Shown here: positions 1-7,505 of the stretch, piece by piece
Position numbering within the stretch: position 1 is the first letter of the stretch
Layout of the letters: every line of letters starts with the position of its first letter
Source of the DNA: an uncultured Dorea sp.
Lineage (GTDB): Bacteria > Bacillota > Clostridia > Lachnospirales > Lachnospiraceae
Assembly: GCA_910578495.1 (NCBI GenBank)
Contig: CAJTRE010000002.1
Coordinates: 1-64,000, forward strand
Length of the DNA: 64,000 bases
Direction: 5' to 3'
Position numbers and translations under genes: made by a program
The notes under the pieces: model-generated
What the model was told of the DNA's origin: nothing
The model's input: the letters and a program-made list of their open reading frames with translations, nothing else
Databases searched by the model: none

Positions 1-99
1 GTTAGGGATGGTAAAAGCTTTAAATAATACCGCACCATCCGAATTAGCGATAAAGCAGTCGTGCTTGTCTTTGGCAACATCAATTCCAACGTAAATCAT
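1..99 (-). CDS. IS110-family transposase, N-terminus (partial)
   Basis: Reading leftward from the ATG at 99, the 33 visible codons begin MIYVGIDVAKDKHDCFIA. This matches the start of the RuvC-like DEDD recombinase domain of IS110 transposases, where the Asp of GIDVAKD is the first catalytic acidic residue. The frame stays open to the window edge and the remaining residues and the C-terminal Ser-containing domain are not visible. A purine-rich AAAGGAGTTTT ribosome site precedes the ATG. I am confident of the family from the N-terminal motif, but cannot say whether the full gene is intact. Confidence 0.75.
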   Translation of the reverse strand, partial: MIYVGIDVAKDKHDCFIANSDGAVLFKAFTIPN

Positions 100-104
100 A
101 ATAA

Positions 105-285
105 AACTCCTTTGAATAAATATTTGATACTGATTAGAACCACAGGTACTCCTTGCGATTGTAACCTCGTTCTAAATAAACCGTCATGCGGTATCTAACT
201 GATTAACAAATATACAAAGAGACTGTGGTTGGAGCCTTTCGCAAACCATCGAGTGGTAGGAGGACACAACCAATCCACAGTATCT
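105..285 (-). ncRNA. Candidate IS110 bridge RNA region
   Basis: The segment between the transposase start and the probable left end is about 180 nt, has no convincing ORF, and contains paired sequence: ACTGTGGTTGG at 222-232 against CCAATCCACAGT at 270-281, an imperfect 11-12 bp stem. In IS110-group elements this position (5' UTR of the transposase) encodes a bridge RNA of roughly 150-200 nt whose loops pair with target and donor DNA. The assignment rests on position, length and foldability; the loops were not matched to target or donor sequence. Confidence 0.45.
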
Positions 286-360
286 CCAAACAGTATAGCA
301 TACAGTCCTTGGAGAGGGACTATAAACACTACTACTTTATAATACGAGGAGGACACTATT

Positions 361-1365
361 ATGAAACTCAGAAAACTCATTTGTATCACGTTAGTATTTG
401 CTATGTTATTCGGGTTGACAGCCTGTAGTTCATCTAATGACTCGACAGATGAATCGGCAGACAAGAAAGAATCTGTAAACGGCGATGTAAACGGTGACGG
501 TGAAATTGTTATCGGATACATTGCTAAAAACACAACAGATCCGCAACCAAGTACAATTAACAGCTCTGCACAGGAACAATTAGATAAATTAAAAGCAGAC
601 GGTGTAATCGATGATTGGACAGGTATTATGGATGGTCTTTCTGATGCTGCGAAACAGGTAGACTTAGCTCAGGATTGTATTGCGCAAGGTTGTGATTACG
701 TAATTATTACCCCTGCCGAGTCCGTTGCTTCTGATCCTGCTGTAACCAACATGGTAGATGCCGGTGTAAAAGTAGTTGTTATTAATGCAAGAACAGACAG
801 CACATCTGATGTCGCAATGACTTTCTGTGGTTCTGACGACGTATATGCAGGTGAACTTATGGCAGACTACATCAATAAGAAACTTCCAAATGGCGGAAAA
901 TACCTTCACTGTCAGGGTGTTATCGGTAACTCTGCTCAGATTCAGCGCGGAGAGGGTATCTTAAACAAAATTAACGACAACTTTGAAAATGTAGCTGAAG
1001 TTCCATGTGAATGGTCTGGTGAAAAAGCCGTAAATGCTACTTCTGATGCTCTTGCTCAGTATGGTGACGAGTTAGTTGCCATCATCTGTGATAATGATGA
1101 TATGTCCTCAGCAGCTCAGCAGACATGTAATGAAGCAGGACGTAACGATATTGTTTGTATCGGAGTCGATGGAAATGCAGGTGCAATGGGCATGATCAAA
1201 GATGGAACTTTAGGAGCAACTGTTCTTCAGGACAGCATCGGACAGATTACCGCAGGTATTGACGCTATCGTAAAGGATATCAAAGGCGAAACTGTAGAAA
1301 AAGAATATTTAGTTCCTTTCGTACTTGTAGATTCTAAAAATATTGCTGAATATGCTACAGAATAA
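361..1365 (+). CDS. Sugar-type substrate-binding lipoprotein (Peripla_BP_4 family)
   Basis: This 334-residue protein begins with a lipoprotein signal (MKLRKLICITLVFAMLFGLTAC, lipobox LTAC with Cys22). An acidic Ser/Asp-rich linker follows, then a type I periplasmic-binding fold of the ribose/xylose/inositol kind: a GYIAKNTTD strand, then DYVIITPAES and VKVVVINARTD, and later IICDNDDMSSAA and VCIGVDGNAGAM. It should be anchored on the outer face of the membrane and deliver a sugar or related ligand to an ABC importer. No cognate ATPase or permease is visible next to it. A GAGGAGG ribosome site at 346-352 supports the start. The upstream region is taken up by the IS110 end, so its promoter may be inside or disturbed by the element. 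The ligand is unknown. Confidence 0.85.
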   Translation: MKLRKLICITLVFAMLFGLTACSSSNDSTDESADKKESVNGDVNGDGEIVIGYIAKNTTDPQPSTINSSAQEQLDKLKADGVIDDWTGIMDGLSDAAKQVDLAQDCIAQGCDYVIITPAESVASDPAVTNMVDAGVKVVVINARTDSTSDVAMTFCGSDDVYAGELMADYINKKLPNGGKYLHCQGVIGNSAQIQRGEGILNKINDNFENVAEVPCEWSGEKAVNATSDALAQYGDELVAIICDNDDMSSAAQQTCNEAGRNDIVCIGVDGNAGAMGMIKDGTLGATVLQDSIGQITAGIDAIVKDIKGETVEKEYLVPFVLVDSKNIAEYATE

Positions 1366-1400
1366 ATAATATTAGGGTAAAAAAACATCTTTAATTCTTC

Positions 1401-1435
1401 AAGGCTTCAAGTCCTGTTTCTGGATTTGAGGCCTT
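1401..1435. terminator. Hairpin after the binding-protein gene, weak terminator
   Basis: A 14-bp stem with two G-U pairs (1401-1414 with 1422-1435, 7-nt loop) lies between the plus-strand binding-protein gene and the minus-strand acetyltransferase gene, which converge. Neither strand has a U-tract directly after the stem, so termination is plausible but not certain. Confidence 0.4.
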
Positions 1436-1458
1436 AACTGACTTCTCTCCTTATTCTT

Positions 1459-1923
1459 TTATCCAGCCAATCTTTTCTCCATCACATAATTCGTCAAATA
1501 TATCCCTCTCCGTTCCACTCGCTGCTTTTTCACCACCACGTAACCCCGTTTTTCAAAAAAAGGACGCGCTGTAATAGACGCATGGGTGATAATCATTCCC
1601 AAAACCGTTGGTTCCAATTTATCACAAATAGCAGCAGCAATCCCTTGCCTCTGGTAATCTTTATGAACATACAAACGGTCCAAATAACCCGTTTTATCTA
1701 TATCGCCAAAGCCTATGATTTTACTATTCCTATACGTATCTACTGCCACAACACTATAATGCTCCCGGAAAGACGCATCCCATTTGTCTATATCTGCTTT
1801 CCCATCTGCCCATACGTCTAACTGCTCTTTCGTATAATCTTTCGCATTTACCGTATGAACCGTCTCATAAAAAAGTTCTGTGATAGCTTTACAATCTTCC
1901 CGTCCGTATTCTCTGATAATCAT
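1459..1923 (-). CDS. GNAT-family N-acetyltransferase
   Basis: A 154-residue single-domain protein. The acetyl-CoA-binding motif A is clear around residues 85-105: LDRLYVHKDYQRQGIAAAIC, with the Q-R-Q-G-I-A pyrophosphate loop, followed by the ARPFFEKRGY segment typical of the motif B helix and strand. Such enzymes transfer acetyl from acetyl-CoA to an amine of a small molecule or protein in the cytoplasm; the acceptor cannot be told from sequence. A GAAAGGAGAAGGGG ribosome site sits just before the ATG at 1923. It may be read together with the HTH-Uma2 gene 28 bp upstream. Confidence 0.85.
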   Translation of the reverse strand: MIIREYGREDCKAITELFYETVHTVNAKDYTKEQLDVWADGKADIDKWDASFREHYSVVAVDTYRNSKIIGFGDIDKTGYLDRLYVHKDYQRQGIAAAICDKLEPTVLGMIITHASITARPFFEKRGYVVVKKQRVERRGIYLTNYVMEKRLAG

Positions 1924-1951
1924 TCCCCTTCTCCTTTCACAAAACTTCTAC

Positions 1952-2779
1952 TTAATACAAGAAACTCACATACTCATATATCTCTGAAAAATCCACTTCA
2001 CATTCTCCGTCGAAAACAGCTACTGGGACTTTAGAGTCAAAACCATAAATTTTCGGATATGACTCTTCTTCTAAATTATATACAAGCACATTCTTCTTGT
2101 CTGGATCAACTAACCAATATTCTCTGACTCCCGCTTCTTTGTATTTTGTCAATTTAATAAACATATCTTTCTTTCTTGTAGATGGTGATAAAATCTCTAT
2201 AACAAAATCCGGAGCACCGTACACACACCTTTTTATCACTTTATCTCTATCACATACCACAAGAACATCCGGCTGTACCATCGTCTTATCATCACAATCA
2301 AGTTGAACATCTACCGGCGCAATGAATGGCATGCATATTCCGTTCTTCTCTCTGATATATTCACGAAGTCTGCTTACCAGCTCCAGAATAATCGCCTGAT
2401 GAATAGATGTCGGCGCACCCATATCATAGATAACGCCGTCTATCAATTCTACTCTATGTTCATCCGGCATTGCATAATAATCATTCAGCGTATACTCCCC
2501 CTGTTTCTTAATCTGATAAGGAGCCGCCTCTTCGCCGATACGGTCTGAATACTGTGACACTTTTCCACCTTTCATCCAGTCTGAATAATAGGATACACCT
2601 TCTTCCTTCTTCTCTACAAAAAGCCGCTCCAATGCTGCCAACGTATCATATCTGGGACACGTTGTAACGCCCGCAAACACCTTCTGTACCGTACCAAGGG
2701 GAACGCCCGATAGCTCTGATACCATCTCATTCGTATAGCCTAATTCTTTCTTCCTCTGTTTCATCTCTTGAATAGTCAT
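1952..2779 (-). CDS. HTH-Uma2 (DUF820) nuclease-fold protein
   Basis: The protein has 275 residues with the start I prefer, the ATG at 2779, which has AAGAGGTG about 10 nt upstream. An in-frame ATG 48 bases earlier has no ribosome site. The N-terminal 60 or so residues form an XRE-like helix-turn-helix (YTNEMVSELSGVPLGTVQKV). The rest is a Uma2/DUF820 domain of the PD-(D/E)XK nuclease superfamily: YAMPDEHRVELIDGVIYDM, MVQPDVLVVCD and PDFVIEILSPSTRKKD with the acidic E and K residues of the fold, then YKEAGVREYWLVDP. Uma2 proteins are common in mobile or accessory DNA and their biological role is not settled. The HTH fusion suggests DNA binding or self-regulation, but that is inference. Confidence 0.8.
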   Translation of the reverse strand: MTIQEMKQRKKELGYTNEMVSELSGVPLGTVQKVFAGVTTCPRYDTLAALERLFVEKKEEGVSYYSDWMKGGKVSQYSDRIGEEAAPYQIKKQGEYTLNDYYAMPDEHRVELIDGVIYDMGAPTSIHQAIILELVSRLREYIREKNGICMPFIAPVDVQLDCDDKTMVQPDVLVVCDRDKVIKRCVYGAPDFVIEILSPSTRKKDMFIKLTKYKEAGVREYWLVDPDKKNVLVYNLEEESYPKIYGFDSKVPVAVFDGECEVDFSEIYEYVSFLY

Positions 2780-3029
2780 AACTACCGCCCACCTCTTCGC
2801 AATTTCATTTCTATCTACTTTTAGCATAACATAGATTTTTCCATATTACAATAAGAATTCCAATTATATTTCCATAATATTTCCGTTTTAATTCCTTCTC
2901 AAACATTTCATGGAAAAGGTAAATATTACAAGGAATAAGCAACAGTAGATTTTTATTGTGTAGATATTCCGAAAATGATACACTATAAAGTATGAAAGAA
3001 ACAAATGGAAATATGGAGAACAAAAATCT

Positions 3030-3776
3030 ATGGAATATCAAAAATTAAATGCTAAAATTATTAACAACTGGTGCCGCGAAGGCTGGGAATGGGGAGAGCC
3101 TGTCTCGCATGAGATTTATGATAAGGCAAAATCAGGAGAATGGGATGTTTATTTGACACCCACAAAATATGTTCCACATGATTGGTTTGGAGATTTAACC
3201 GGAAAGAAACTTCTTGGATTAGCCAGTGGCGGCGGACAGCAGCTTCCTATATTTACCGCCCTTGGCGCTGATTGTACGGTATTAGATTATTCTGAAGAAC
3301 AGTGTAACAGCGAGAAAATAGTCGCAAAGCGAGAAGGTTACAGCATAAAAATCATACAGGGAGATATGACTCAAAAACTTCCTTTTGCAAATGAATCCTT
3401 TGATATTATCTTCCATCCTGTCTCAAACTGCTATGTGCAAGAAGTTGAACCGATTTTCAGGGAATGTTATCGTGTTTTAAAAAAAGGCGGAATTTTTCTG
3501 GGTGGATATACTCTTTGTACCAATTACATTTTTGATGATGAAGAAAAAGAAATGGTATATACGCTCCCATTTAATCCGCTGGAAAATCCCAAGCATTACG
3601 ATGATTCTATCAAAAATGACTGGGGAATTCAGTTTTCCCATACACTTGAGGAACAAATCGGCGGTCAATTGAAGGCTGGCTTTACTTTGACGGATCTATA
3701 TGAAGACACAAATGGAACAGGACGGCTGCATGAATTAAATGTTCCCTCATTTATTGCCACACGCTGTGTAAAATAA
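3030..3776 (+). CDS. Class I SAM-dependent methyltransferase
   Basis: A 248-residue Rossmann-fold methyltransferase. Motif I is KLLGLASGGGQQLPIF near residues 60-75, the acidic residue that binds SAM ribose is in CTVLDYSEEQ, motif II is IIQGDMTQKLPFANESFDII, and motif III is ECYRVLKKGGIFLGG. This is the Methyltransf_11 layout, used for many small-molecule substrates; the substrate is not evident. The N-terminal segment rich in Trp (NNWCREGWEWGEP) is typical of this subgroup. A weak GGAG lies 11 nt before the start. It runs alone on the plus strand, convergent with a minus-strand pair. Confidence 0.85.
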   Translation: MEYQKLNAKIINNWCREGWEWGEPVSHEIYDKAKSGEWDVYLTPTKYVPHDWFGDLTGKKLLGLASGGGQQLPIFTALGADCTVLDYSEEQCNSEKIVAKREGYSIKIIQGDMTQKLPFANESFDIIFHPVSNCYVQEVEPIFRECYRVLKKGGIFLGGYTLCTNYIFDDEEKEMVYTLPFNPLENPKHYDDSIKNDWGIQFSHTLEEQIGGQLKAGFTLTDLYEDTNGTGRLHELNVPSFIATRCVK

Positions 3777-3847
3777 AGTTGGAAGGAGACTATCCCAAAG
3801 ATTGTGTAAACCTCCAAACTAATGTAAGATAAAATTAAACGCACCTT

Positions 3848-3882
3848 AAAAGAAGCGTGGCCGCCCACGCTTCTTCATAAAA
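3848..3882. repeat. 35-bp terminator repeat, copy 1
   Basis: This copy is identical over 35 bp to positions 5386-5420. Inside it is a perfect 10-bp stem (3851-3860 with 3865-3874, loop CCGC). On the minus strand the stem is followed by a short T-run, so it can terminate the two-gene operon that ends at 3905; on the plus strand it could also stop the methyltransferase transcript. The flanking sequence outside the 35 bp differs between copies. Confidence 0.85.
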
Positions 3883-3904
3883 ATCACATAGTAAAAGTAA
3901 CAAA

Positions 3905-4594
3905 TTATTTTTTACTGTTTAACAATATTCCTAACCGCATTCTTTCGGTTGAAATCATATGGTCAATATCTTCTTCTGCTTTTAAAATAATTTCTTTTTT
4001 TACTGACTGCAACAAAGACTCCAGATGCTTTTTGTAATAGTTTGCTGTACCATAATCTCCTATTTTTATATTATTCTGTATATTTTCTTCAAACAAAAAC
4101 ACAAAATTTGCCCTGTCATTTAACCCCATATCGTCGGCTTTAGAAGGAAAATGCAGGCAACCGTAACCATCTCTGTCCGGTTGATAATATGCGTCCCATG
4201 CGCACATTTCCACATAGGATGCATTGGACGGATCAATATCTTTAACAGCAAACCTCTGTTCAAATCTGTTTCCTCGTTCGTCCAAGCCTTTAGCAATAAT
4301 AATAGGATTATCCTTAGGCGAATTTTCTTCATAGTAAAGATCGAACCTTAATCCCGCAGGACTTTCAATTGAAGTAACATACTCATCTCTTATATTTGTC
4401 GAGAAAAGATTCTCTTTCACTCGTTCCGGAGAACTTATTGCCTTTTCATTCTTTACCGGCATTTCATTAGCTATTTTGGCTGTAAATGCCTGATAATCAT
4501 TATCTTTTGCAACTGTACCATCTTTCTTTGACTCAGCTTTCGAATATGAGTACGTTCTATTTTGTCTAAAAGCTGCTCCTTGCAGATTCACCAT
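3905..4594 (-). CDS. Uncharacterised 229-residue protein
   Basis: I do not recognise this family. It has no signal peptide or membrane segment, so it is probably cytoplasmic. Residues 1-60 are polar and look flexible. A folded region follows, with a beta-rich part (RFDLYYEENSPKDNPIIIAKG, RFEQRFAVKDIDP), a Trp/Tyr segment (EMCAWDAYYQPDRDGYG) and a helical C-terminus with many Lys and Glu. A strong ribosome site (GAGGAGAAAGGAAC) precedes the ATG. It lies 42 bp behind the secreted-protein gene on the same strand, and the pair is bracketed by the two 35-bp repeats, so the two likely form one unit. Confidence 0.6.
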   Translation of the reverse strand: MVNLQGAAFRQNRTYSYSKAESKKDGTVAKDNDYQAFTAKIANEMPVKNEKAISSPERVKENLFSTNIRDEYVTSIESPAGLRFDLYYEENSPKDNPIIIAKGLDERGNRFEQRFAVKDIDPSNASYVEMCAWDAYYQPDRDGYGCLHFPSKADDMGLNDRANFVFLFEENIQNNIKIGDYGTANYYKKHLESLLQSVKKEIILKAEEDIDHMISTERMRLGILLNSKK

Positions 4595-4636
4595 GTTCCT
4601 TTCTCCTCTCTATAATTCACATCAAGAAAAACTTTA

Positions 4637-5065
4637 TTATTCTACCATTTCTTCACTCACTTTAAAATAATGTGTAAGCGGCCATTGCTCAGCTATATTA
4701 TGAGAAGTAAAAAGAGCTTCCATTTTATAAGTACCCGGATGGTATATTTGTGGGCTCTTATAAAAATACTCCCATCCCACCACTTGTCCATATTCCATTA
4801 TTGCCTCGCTTCTATAATTAGTAACAGCAATATCGTCAAACTTAACAGTACCCCAACCAAATCCACGTACCTTTATACTGAAATCAAAGACATAATCACT
4901 CTTCTCCCAAGTACTTTTCCCCATTCTAACACTGGATATCGGATCTGCCGGACCACGCATCTCTTTGTTCTCAATAGTATCCATAGCAAAAGCAGATGAG
5001 CTAATTCCCATTGTCATTACAGCAATTAATAAAAGACTTATCAGTTTTTTGAATCCTTTTTTCAT
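4637..5065 (-). CDS. Small secreted protein, unknown function
   Basis: A 142-residue precursor with a standard Sec signal peptide (KKxxKK start, hydrophobic core LISLLLIAVMTMGI, cleavage after SSAFA). The mature part of about 115 residues has no Cys, is rich in aromatic residues, and looks like a compact beta-sandwich (YVFDFSIKVRGFGWGTVKFD, HPGTYKMEALFTSHNIAEQW). It would be released or held loosely in the wall. No family is recognised. It is the first gene of a two-gene operon with the 229-residue protein downstream. Confidence 0.65.
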   Translation of the reverse strand: MKKGFKKLISLLLIAVMTMGISSSAFAMDTIENKEMRGPADPISSVRMGKSTWEKSDYVFDFSIKVRGFGWGTVKFDDIAVTNYRSEAIMEYGQVVGWEYFYKSPQIYHPGTYKMEALFTSHNIAEQWPLTHYFKVSEEMVE

Positions 5066-5254
5066 ATGTATTCCTTTCTTTCATTTTATTTTAGCTTAAA
5101 ACATTATTTTTCAAATTATAAATACATCGGAATCACCTTCCCAGAGATTATATCAACTATATATATAGTCCCTATAACATTTTTTATTCATTTACTCTAT
5201 AAGCAGCATTATCATTCTTCCTTACTGCTTCTTACGAATCCTCTATAACTTCAT

Positions 5255-5281
5255 ATTATACTTTTAACTCGTATTTTTCAA
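5255..5281 (-). promoter_or_regulatory. Candidate promoter for the secreted-protein operon
   Basis: TTGAAA at 5281-5276 and TATAAT at 5260-5255 on the minus strand are separated by 15 bp, shorter than the usual 17. They lie about 190 bp upstream of the secreted-protein start. The rest of the 5066-5385 gap is AT-rich with no other feature that I can support. Confidence 0.4.
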
Positions 5282-5385
5282 TAACTTGACCTCGAACTAC
5301 TATTTTTTAGGACATGACTTTTTTTATAATATATAATCCTTCCATATCCACCCAACAGTATTTTACTTCCAACAAAACATACAAC

Positions 5386-5420
5386 AAAAGAAGCGTGGCC
5401 GCCCACGCTTCTTCATAAAA
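5386..5420. repeat. 35-bp terminator repeat, copy 2
   Basis: Identical over 35 bp to 3848-3882, with the 10-bp stem at 5389-5398 and 5403-5412. It lies 19 bp past the stop of the minus-strand transporter gene and acts as its intrinsic terminator (stem followed by TTTT on the minus strand). Together with copy 1 it makes a direct repeat around a 1.5-kb module. Confidence 0.85.
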
Positions 5421-5438
5421 TAGGATCTACCTATCACC

Positions 5439-7049
5439 CTATTCTTTTCCCACCATCAGTCGGATCACTAACAATGTTCCAACCATCAACACAATACTAA
5501 TTGGCAGACAGATAAACGGATTCCGCACAAATCCTGCAATTACATATGACACAAATGACACAGCCGCTACCGTTATCGCATATGGAAGTTGTGTAGAAAC
5601 ATGATTCACATGGTTACACTGCGCCCCTGCCGAAGCCATAATCGTCGTATCTGAAATCGGCGAACAGTGGTCTCCGCAAACAGCACCAGCCATGCATGCG
5701 GAAATAGACATGATCATCATCTGCTCATTTGTTCCTGCAAACACTGCAACTACAATCGGAATCAAGATTCCAAACGTTCCCCAGGAAGTACCGGTAGCAA
5801 ACGCAAGGAAACAACCTACAAGGAAAATAATTGCCGGAAGCAGGCTCATCAAACCGCCGGCCGCATGCTTCATAACAGCCGCTACATAATCCGCAGCTCC
5901 AAGACTGTCTGTCATCGCTTTCAATGTCCATGCAAAAGTAAGAATCAAGATTGCAGGAACCATAGCTTTGAATCCTTCCGGAATCGCCGCCATAGATTCA
6001 CTGAATGTAAGCACTTTTCTTATAGCATAGAATATTACAGTAATTACAAATGCAAAGAAACTTCCAAGCATCAGACCTACAGAAGCATCACTTCCTGAGA
6101 ATGCCTTTACAAAACCGGTTCCCTCAAAGAATCCGCCCGTATAAATCATTCCGATAACACAACATATAATTAACACTGCAATCGGAAGTACCAAATCGAT
6201 AACGCCGCCCTTTGTATCTTCTGTCTCCTGTTCAGCCGCAGCATAAGGTCTGTCCGGCGTTGTATAAATGTCGCCCGCCAGCGCATTTTTCTCATGCAGC
6301 TTCATCGGGCCGTAATCTATTTTCATAAGAATAATTGTAATCATCATCACAATCGTCAAAATTGCGTAGAAGTTATATGGGATTGCCCGGATAAATATAG
6401 AAAATCCGTCTTCTCCCTCTACAAATCCTGTAACAGCGGCCGCCCATGAAGAAATCGGTGCGATAATACAAACCGGAGCCGCAGTTGCATCAATCAAGTA
6501 AGCTAATTTTGCACGAGACACATTCTGTTTATCTGTTACCGGACGCATAACACTTCCTACAGTCAGACAGTTAAAATAATCGTCAATAAAAATCAACACA
6601 CCTAACACTACTGTTGCAAGCTGCACACCTATGCGGCTCTTAATATGTTCACTCGCCCAACGTCCGAATGCCGCAGAGCCTCCCGCCTTATTCATCATAC
6701 ATACCATGATTCCCAGAACAACCAAGAATACCAGAATACCTACATTATAACTGTCAGATAGCACTCCTACAATCCCATCCTGGAATACGTGCGTGATTGT
6801 AAGCTCAAATTGGAATCCGGAATAAAACACTCCTCCAATCAAAATTCCCACAAACAGAGAGCTGTAAACCTCTTTTGTGATAAGCGCCAATACAATGGCA
6901 ACTATAGGCGGTATAAGCGCCCAGAATGTAGCGTACATGTTCGGCACATATTTCTCCGCCTCTTCTGCCGCAAACACTGTCATAGAACTGCAAAGTAAAA
7001 TACACAACACCGTAAAAGTACCCCACAGAACTCTTTTCTTTCCTTTCAT
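5439..7049 (-). CDS. NhaC-superfamily antiporter-like carrier, probable lysine transporter (LysW type)
   Basis: A 536-residue polytopic membrane protein of the NhaC Na+/H+ antiporter superfamily (Pfam Na_H_antiporter). It has about 12 hydrophobic segments, an IFIDDYFNCLTVGSVMRPVTD signature near residue 155, and a second conserved block (AFATGTSWGTFGILIPI, GAVCGDHCSPISDTTIMAS) near residues 420-460. Sequence alone would say Na+/H+ antiporter. The leader contains a lysine riboswitch, and comparative work on the L-box regulon by Rodionov and colleagues named such NhaC-family members LysW, candidate lysine importers. I therefore favour lysine (or lysine/Na+) transport. The N-terminal hydrophobic stretch resembles a signal anchor. 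AAAGGAAATGAGAG precedes the ATG. Confidence 0.8.
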   Translation of the reverse strand: MKGKKRVLWGTFTVLCILLCSSMTVFAAEEAEKYVPNMYATFWALIPPIVAIVLALITKEVYSSLFVGILIGGVFYSGFQFELTITHVFQDGIVGVLSDSYNVGILVFLVVLGIMVCMMNKAGGSAAFGRWASEHIKSRIGVQLATVVLGVLIFIDDYFNCLTVGSVMRPVTDKQNVSRAKLAYLIDATAAPVCIIAPISSWAAAVTGFVEGEDGFSIFIRAIPYNFYAILTIVMMITIILMKIDYGPMKLHEKNALAGDIYTTPDRPYAAAEQETEDTKGGVIDLVLPIAVLIICCVIGMIYTGGFFEGTGFVKAFSGSDASVGLMLGSFFAFVITVIFYAIRKVLTFSESMAAIPEGFKAMVPAILILTFAWTLKAMTDSLGAADYVAAVMKHAAGGLMSLLPAIIFLVGCFLAFATGTSWGTFGILIPIVVAVFAGTNEQMMIMSISACMAGAVCGDHCSPISDTTIMASAGAQCNHVNHVSTQLPYAITVAAVSFVSYVIAGFVRNPFICLPISIVLMVGTLLVIRLMVGKE

Positions 7050-7162
7050 TCTCTCATTTCCTTTCTCTTTATGTAGTCTTACCCTCTTCCTATCGAAGAG
7101 AATAGTTTCATGAATAAAGAGTCCTCGTTATTATCAGCTAAGAACAACGTTTCCTATATTAT

Positions 7163-7198
7163 AAAAAAGCCATGAAAGCGTGTTTCCGCTTTCATGGC
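7163..7198 (-). terminator. Riboswitch expression-platform terminator
   Basis: A perfect 12-bp stem (7169-7180 with 7187-7198, loop of 6) is followed on the minus strand by six T's at 7168-7163. It lies between the lysine aptamer and the transporter start, about 110 bp before the ATG, where ligand-dependent premature termination would occur. Confidence 0.9.
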
Positions 7199-7280
7199 AT
7201 AAATTCCTTCACTTCCGCAAAATATACTTAAAATATATCTATATAGAAATGCCTCTGTATAGTGTACAGGATATTCATAC

Positions 7281-7440
7281 TGATAGCGCTCCACTGCTGT
7301 GACAGTTCGCAGCATCTTCTGCTGCGCCCCAGAAACAAAACTTGGAATCGTTTCATTTCTTCGGCAGACTCCCCTTTCTCCAAAAAGCAGTTTTCCGAAC
7401 TATCGCTTTTTAAATACTGATGAAATCCGCACCTCTATCA
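7281..7440 (-). promoter_or_regulatory. Lysine riboswitch (L-box) aptamer
   Basis: On the minus strand the leader shows the conserved lysine aptamer blocks in order: GATAGAGGTGCGGATTTCAT followed by CAGTA, then AAAGGGGAGTCTGCCGAAG, a CTGGGGCGCAGC arm, ACTGTCACAGCAGTGGAG, and a closing CTATCA that pairs with the opening TGATAG (P1: 7440-7435 with 7286-7281). The length of about 160 nt fits the class. Lysine binding is expected to favour the terminator at 7163-7198 and shut off the transporter gene. This is the only regulatory RNA class in the window that I can name with confidence. Confidence 0.93.
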
Positions 7441-7464
7441 AGTCTCATTATTCATATAGTAATA

Positions 7465-7493
7465 TATTTAGCACTTTTCCCGGTAAATGTCAA
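7465..7493 (-). promoter_or_regulatory. Promoter for the lysine-riboswitch leader
   Basis: A perfect -35 TTGACA at 7493-7488 on the minus strand is followed after 17 bp by TAAATA at 7470-7465, placing the start of transcription some 20 bp ahead of the aptamer. It lies just past the stop of hppA. Confidence 0.6.
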
Positions 7494-7505
7494 CACTTAT
7501 TTCAA

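Larger units (their letters stand above)
1..290 (-). mobile_element. IS110-family insertion sequence, left end only
   Basis: The window opens inside an IS110-type element that reads leftward. It contains the first 33 transposase codons and the noncoding leader in front of them. IS110 elements lack terminal inverted repeats and move through a DEDD-type recombinase, so the outer boundary cannot be seen directly. I place it loosely near 285-310, where the structured leader ends and the control region of the next gene begins. The rest of the element lies outside the window. Confidence 0.65.

Noticed and set aside
195..533. Minus-strand frame of 112 codons over the IS leader and the start of the binding-protein gene
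   Set aside because: It runs antisense through the signal peptide of a good lipoprotein gene, has no ribosome site and covers the structured IS110 leader.
2811..3041. 76-codon minus-strand frame between the HTH-Uma2 gene and the methyltransferase gene
   Set aside because: Very Phe/Leu/Ile-rich with no ribosome site; it overlaps starts of both neighbours and looks like AT-rich noise.
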